DNA from: a virus
Reading direction: 5' to 3' (one strand)
Length of the DNA stretch: 52,809 nt
Virus record (IMG/VR): IMGVR_UViG_3300030430_003806
Coordinates: 1-52,809 of that record
Shown: positions 48,436-52,809 of the stretch, piece after piece
How positions within the stretch are numbered: the stretch's first letter is position 1
How the letters are laid out: the number at the start of each line of letters is the position of its first letter
The notes under the pieces: model-generated
The model's database searches: none
What the model was told of the DNA's origin: nothing
The model's input: the letters and a program-made list of their open reading frames with translations, nothing else
Made by a program: the position numbers and the translations under genes

Positions 48436-51400
48436 AAAACTTGGAATCAATCAATTTGAATATGATGTAGAGTTTAAGGGAGATGTTAGGTTTCCTGAAA
48501 TTACAAGCACATCAACATCTCTTGATACAATTGTTATTGATTCTACAGGTAAACTTTTCAAGAGCACAGGATCAGAACCTGATGGTATAGGTTTTGATGG
48601 GTCTGGTGATTTGATAATACAGCAACCAACTTCTGATAAAGATATAATATTTATAGCGCCTGGAACATCTGATTTAGGAGACACCGTAACATATATTACT
48701 ATTGATTCAAGTGTTGCTAGAATATTGTTTAGTCAAGAAGCAAGATTTACAGATAATGTTAATTTAAAGTTTGGGAGTGGTGGCGATACGATGATCTATC
48801 ATGATGGTAGCGATTCATATATAGATCACACTGGAACTGGACATTTATATATCAGACAAGGTAATGATGATAGTGATATAGTATTTCAGTCAGATGACGG
48901 ATCAGGTGCTTTAACCACGTACTTTAAAGTTGATGGTGGTGAAGAAAGAGTAATATTTGATAAAGAAATAAGAGCTAAAGATAATATAAAAATAAATGTT
49001 GGTAATTCTACTGATGGTAGATTTTTACACGATGGAACTGATACTAAGTTAGTTACTATTACTGGAGATTTAAGATTAGAAAATACAAACGATGATGGCA
49101 ATATAAAATTTATTTGTGATGATGGTTCTGGCGGAACAACTATTTATATAGAAATACAAGGTAATAATACAAGAACTGTTTTTAGAAAAGATTTAAATTT
49201 ACAAGATAATGTTAATTTATATTTAGGTACAAGTAGTGATTTAAGATTAGTTCACGATGGTTCAGACTCAGCAATATCAAACGCTACAGGTGATTTAGTT
49301 ATAACAAATGAAGCTGATGATAAAGATATAATTTTTAAGTGTGATGATCAATCTGGTGGACTAACAACATATCTAACTATAGATGGTAGTAACGGTTATA
49401 TTAGATTAGAAGATGATAGAAGATTAACTATAGGTAGCGGTAATGATTTACAATTAAGACACAACTCAAATAATTCTTATATAACTAATTTTACAGGTTC
49501 GTTTAATATAGTTCAACAAGCGGCTGATCAAGATATAACTTTTCAATGTGACGATGGTTCTGGAGATGTAGCTACGTATTTTAAATTAGATGGTAGTTCA
49601 GCAAATAGTGGAACTTTGTATACTCAATTTCCAGATAATTCAAATTTAACTTTTGGCTCTGCTGATGATTTACAGATAAAGCACGACGGCACTGATAGTA
49701 AAATAACTAATAGCACTGGTGATTTAATAATAAGAAATCTTGCAGACGACAAAGATATAATATTCCAAAGTGACGATGGATCAGGTGGTGTTACTGATTA
49801 TGTAAAAATAGACGGTAATAATCAATTTATTCGTTTTGATAAAAACACATATCATCCTACAGGTAAAAGAATTACTATAGGTAGTGGTCAAGAAGGTAGA
49901 ATATTTTATGAAAGTAGTACTTTAAAAATTACACAAACAGAAGATGATGCTGATATATCATTTCAGTGTGACGACGGTTCGGGTGGTGTTACAGAGTACT
50001 TTAGATTAGACGGTGGTATTGTTGGTACAGTTTTTAGTAAAGATATATTTATTAATGATAGTGTAAAATTAAAACTAGGTACTGGTTCTGACTTTGATAT
50101 GGAACATGATGGTAGCAATACTACATTAAGAAATATAACTGGTAATTTAACTATACAAAACAATGCGGATGACGCTGATATTATATTTAATTCAGACGAT
50201 GGAAGTGGTGGTGTAACAAATTATTTTGTAGTAGACGGTAGTGCAGAACAAACAAGGTTTTATAAAGACACAAGGCACACAGACGGTATAAAAGCAAACT
50301 TTGGTAACAGTGATGATTTTTCAATACATCACGACGGCGGTAATACTTTAGTTCAAAATATTACTGGTCATTTATATTTTTATCAAAAAGCAGATGATAG
50401 CGATATATCATTTTTCTGTGATGATGGTAGCGGCGGAAATACTGAATATTTTAGAGTTGATGGTGGTGCTGAAAAAATAATTGTATCAAAACCTTTTAAT
50501 ATAGTAGATGGTATTGGTTTAAAATTAGGTACTGGTGGTAACGATTTTTCAGCTTATCATAATGGCACTGATACTTTTTTAGATAATAACACTGGTCATT
50601 TAAACATTAGAAACACAGCTGATGATAAAGAGATTAGGTTTGTTTGTGATGATAATAGCGGTGGAGTTGAAACATACTTCTTTTTAGATGGTTCAATTGA
50701 CAGTTCTTTTCCAAACACACAATTTCCAGATCAATCAACTTTAAGTTTTGGTAATAGCAATGATTTAAGAATGTTCCACAACGGTACAGATTCATATTTT
50801 TTCAATAATACCGGTGATTTATATATTATAAGTTATGCTGACGATAAAGACATAATCTTCCAAAGCGACGATGGCTCAGGAGGTGTAGAGACATACTTTT
50901 TCTTAGACGGTAGTGGTAATACAGGGAATATTCCTAGAACAGTATTTCCTGATAATTCTAATTTAGTTTTTGGTACTGGTAATGATTTATTTATAAGGCA
51001 TAACACAGCAAATTCTGAAATAAAAAACTTTACAGGTGATTTAATATTACAAAACAATGCTGATGATAGTGATATTATATTCCAAAGTGACGATGGTAGT
51101 GGTGGAGTTCAAACGTATTTTTTCTTAGATGGATCTTCTACATATACTAGGTTTCCAGATGATTCTAGATTAGTACTTGGTAATAGTAGTGATTTACAAT
51201 TAAGACATAATGGTACTAATTCATTTATTGAAGCTACAAACGGAGACTTGTATATTAAAAACTCTGCCGATGACAAAGACATTATTTTTCAGTCAGATGA
51301 TGGTAGTGGAGGAACTATGACTTATTTCTTTTTAGATGGATCATCTGGTGGTTCTCAAGCTAGAACTGTATTTCCAGATAATTCAAGATTATGTATTGGT

Positions 51401-52809
51401 ACAGGTCAAGATTTAAATATTTCTCACGAAGCTGGAGATAGTTTTATTCAAAATATAACAGGTGATTTATATATAAAACAAAGAACAGATGATGGAGATT
51501 TAATATTTCAATGTGACGATGGTTCTGGAGGTGATACTGAATACTTTAGATTAGATGGTGGTGGTGTTTTTATGGTTGGTAGTAAATCTTTATACATGCT
51601 TGATAACAATCGTTTGTATTTAGGTAGTGCTGGTGATATGGAATTAAATCACAACGGTACTAATTCTTTTATATATAACCACACTGGCAACTTAACCATA
51701 CAAAACAATACTGATGATGGTGATGTAATATTTAGATCTGATGATGGCAGTGGTGGTGTAACAAATTATTTTAAACTAAGTGGTGCTAATACAAATATAG
51801 AGGTTAGTCAAAACTTATACGCTAAAGATGATGTTAAAATTGCTGCTGGAGATGGTTTAGATTTAAGAATGTATCATGAAAGTAGTAGTAATGATAGTTT
51901 TATAAGAAACGCTACAGGTGATTTATACATAAGAAATGTAGCAGATGACAAAGATATTATCTTCCAATCAGACGATAGTAGCGGTGGCGTAGAAACTTAT
52001 TTTAGATTAGACGGTAGCGCTAACACTGCTGGTAATCCTGTAACTTTATTTCCTGATAATTCTTTGTTAGGTTTTGGTGAAGGTTTTGGTGATTTACAAT
52101 TACATCATGATGGTTCAAATTCATATATAAAAAATAGATCAACAGGTGATTTATATATCAGGCAAGATGTAGATGATAAAGATATAATATTTCAAGCTGA
52201 TGATGGTAGTGGTGGTATTCAAACTTATTTAACTATAGATGGTAGTTTAGAGTCTGTAACTGTTCCAGACACTATATATTTAGCGGCTGGTAATAGTTTA
52301 GATTTAAGTCTTAGGCATGATGGTACTAATTCACATTTTCAAAATAACACAGGTGATTTAACCATTAAAAACGCTGCTGATGATAAAAATATAGTGTTTC
52401 AAGGTGATGATGCGAGTGGCGGACTTACGACTTATTTTCAACTATATGGTAATCACTCTGGCAATCCTGTAACACAGTTTCCTGATAACTCACAAATACA
52501 TTTTGGTGATGGCTTTGATTTTAGAATTACACATGACGGTAGTCAAAGTATATTAAATAATCAAACAGGTAATTTAGAAATTGTACAAAATGCTGACGAC
52601 GCTGATATAATATTTAAATGCGATGATGGATCAGGAGGTACTACAGCTTATCTTACGTTAGACGGTGGTCTTGGCAGAACTAATATTCATAAAAGAGTTC
52701 GTGTTGATGATAATATACAGTTTCAACTTGGTAGTGATGGTGATATACAGTTTTCTCATACTGGTAGTATAGGTTATTTATATAACAACACTGGTGATTT
52801 TCGTTTCAG
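48428..52809 (+). CDS. Tail fibre with about 19 tandem repeats, partial (at least 1460 aa)
   Basis: An open frame starts at 48428 (ATG overlapping the DUF5675 stop by 8 nt) and runs off the window edge without a stop. After a 60-residue N-terminal region it is built of units of 66-76 residues, each with DLxLxHDGTxSxIxNxTGDL, then ADDKDIIFQSDDGSGGV, then TYFxLDGS. The first unit is degenerate. Such long beta-helical or triple-stranded repeat fibres are common in marine phages and usually reach out to the host surface. The receptor-binding tip lies beyond the window. Confidence 0.75.
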   Translation, partial: MIRKLGINQFEYDVEFKGDVRFPEITSTSTSLDTIVIDSTGKLFKSTGSEPDGIGFDGSGDLIIQQPTSDKDIIFIAPGTSDLGDTVTYITIDSSVARILFSQEARFTDNVNLKFGSGGDTMIYHDGSDSYIDHTGTGHLYIRQGNDDSDIVFQSDDGSGALTTYFKVDGGEERVIFDKEIRAKDNIKINVGNSTDGRFLHDGTDTKLVTITGDLRLENTNDDGNIKFICDDGSGGTTIYIEIQGNNTRTVFRKDLNLQDNVNLYLGTSSDLRLVHDGSDSAISNATGDLVITNEADDKDIIFKCDDQSGGLTTYLTIDGSNGYIRLEDDRRLTIGSGNDLQLRHNSNNSYITNFTGSFNIVQQAADQDITFQCDDGSGDVATYFKLDGSSANSGTLYTQFPDNSNLTFGSADDLQIKHDGTDSKITNSTGDLIIRNLADDKDIIFQSDDGSGGVTDYVKIDGNNQFIRFDKNTYHPTGKRITIGSGQEGRIFYESSTLKITQTEDDADISFQCDDGSGGVTEYFRLDGGIVGTVFSKDIFINDSVKLKLGTGSDFDMEHDGSNTTLRNITGNLTIQNNADDADIIFNSDDGSGGVTNYFVVDGSAEQTRFYKDTRHTDGIKANFGNSDDFSIHHDGGNTLVQNITGHLYFYQKADDSDISFFCDDGSGGNTEYFRVDGGAEKIIVSKPFNIVDGIGLKLGTGGNDFSAYHNGTDTFLDNNTGHLNIRNTADDKEIRFVCDDNSGGVETYFFLDGSIDSSFPNTQFPDQSTLSFGNSNDLRMFHNGTDSYFFNNTGDLYIISYADDKDIIFQSDDGSGGVETYFFLDGSGNTGNIPRTVFPDNSNLVFGTGNDLFIRHNTANSEIKNFTGDLILQNNADDSDIIFQSDDGSGGVQTYFFLDGSSTYTRFPDDSRLVLGNSSDLQLRHNGTNSFIEATNGDLYIKNSADDKDIIFQSDDGSGGTMTYFFLDGSSGGSQARTVFPDNSRLCIGTGQDLNISHEAGDSFIQNITGDLYIKQRTDDGDLIFQCDDGSGGDTEYFRLDGGGVFMVGSKSLYMLDNNRLYLGSAGDMELNHNGTNSFIYNHTGNLTIQNNTDDGDVIFRSDDGSGGVTNYFKLSGANTNIEVSQNLYAKDDVKIAAGDGLDLRMYHESSSNDSFIRNATGDLYIRNVADDKDIIFQSDDSSGGVETYFRLDGSANTAGNPVTLFPDNSLLGFGEGFGDLQLHHDGSNSYIKNRSTGDLYIRQDVDDKDIIFQADDGSGGIQTYLTIDGSLESVTVPDTIYLAAGNSLDLSLRHDGTNSHFQNNTGDLTIKNAADDKNIVFQGDDASGGLTTYFQLYGNHSGNPVTQFPDNSQIHFGDGFDFRITHDGSQSILNNQTGNLEIVQNADDADIIFKCDDGSGGTTAYLTLDGGLGRTNIHKRVRVDDNIQFQLGSDGDIQFSHTGSIGYLYNNTGDFRF
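48580..52809 (+). repeat. Tandem coding repeats of the tail fibre
   Basis: About 19 units with a period of roughly 197-230 bases; the core SDDGSGG recurs near 48891, 49117, 49340, 49547, 49769, 49966, 50192 and onward. Nucleotide identity is modest because codons vary, so the repeats are kept at protein level. The repeat array reaches the window edge. Confidence 0.8.

Noticed and set aside
48451-51057. Several leftward open frames in the fibre gene with similar sequences
   Set aside because: They are the reverse reading of the tandem repeats (recurring PEPSS-type ends) and have no separate signals.
48580-52809. CRISPR-like or other DNA repeat array
   Set aside because: Period near 210 bases, divergent at the nucleotide level but conserved as protein; it is a coding fibre repeat.
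2049-52809. Stop-codon reassignment, as in some crAss-like phages
   Set aside because: All three stops are used at natural gene ends (for example TAG at 45265 and 48435) and long frames read through without in-frame TAG or TGA.
1-52809. Lysogeny or defence genes (integrase, repressor, attachment site, CRISPR, restriction)
   Set aside because: None is recognisable in the window; all identifiable genes are virion, lysis, envelope or small unknown. This does not exclude them elsewhere in the genome.

Overview
The window is the late half of a tailed-phage genome, AT-rich (roughly one third G+C) and almost fully coding. The host is very probably a marine or aquatic Bacteroidota (flavobacterium-like). 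The evidence is a phage gene carrying a textbook type IX secretion sorting domain, signal peptides ending in Gln-first mature termini, A-rich start contexts without Shine-Dalgarno sequences, and TAnnTTTG boxes of the Bacteroidota promoter type ahead of several transcription units. Gene content and order (terminase, portal, scaffold, capsid, neck/ring proteins, a very large tail protein, internal cargo proteins with transglycosylase domains, then an ORF of 3698 codons with an RNA-polymerase DxDGD motif) resemble crAss-like podoviruses such as those of Cellulophaga. That lineage call is inference.

Layout. Positions 1-1990 hold five small leftward genes (unknown, two-TM membrane protein, unknown, zinc ribbon, membrane-anchored peptide). 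Four of them have a shared motif, about TTTTACNACTAnACATAA, directly upstream, and several are separated by hairpin terminators. From 2049 to the end everything runs rightward. 2049-9077: a Gly-rich protein, three small packaging-region genes, TerL, portal and an acidic scaffold-like protein. 9162-11676: major capsid protein and two small virion proteins. 11740-16263: small and neck/connector candidates, one with a domain inserted in it. 16265-38739: an uninterrupted set of overlapping genes coding for a 1898-residue tail protein, two lytic-transglycosylase ejection proteins, a further internal protein, and the giant protein that combines a coiled coil, a zincin HEAGH motif and the DLDGD polymerase motif.

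38780-44720: receptor-side and envelope genes. These are a small structural protein, a LamG-domain adhesin, an exported probable outer-membrane beta-barrel, a small membrane/coiled-coil protein, an exported thioredoxin-fold protein without catalytic cysteines, and a 777-residue exported Cys-rich repeat protein ending in a T9SS type A sorting domain. 44717-47057: holin candidates and a run of tiny, very basic proteins, three of which end in the same QLD tail. 47070-52809: two beta-rich paralogues, a DUF5675 putative lysis enzyme, and a tail fibre with about 19 tandem repeats that runs off the right edge.

The genes together describe a phage that packages with TerL/portal, ejects a polymerase and cell-wall enzymes with its DNA, and late in infection may display or secrete phage proteins on the host surface through the host's own type IX system. 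That last step is the most unusual part of the window.
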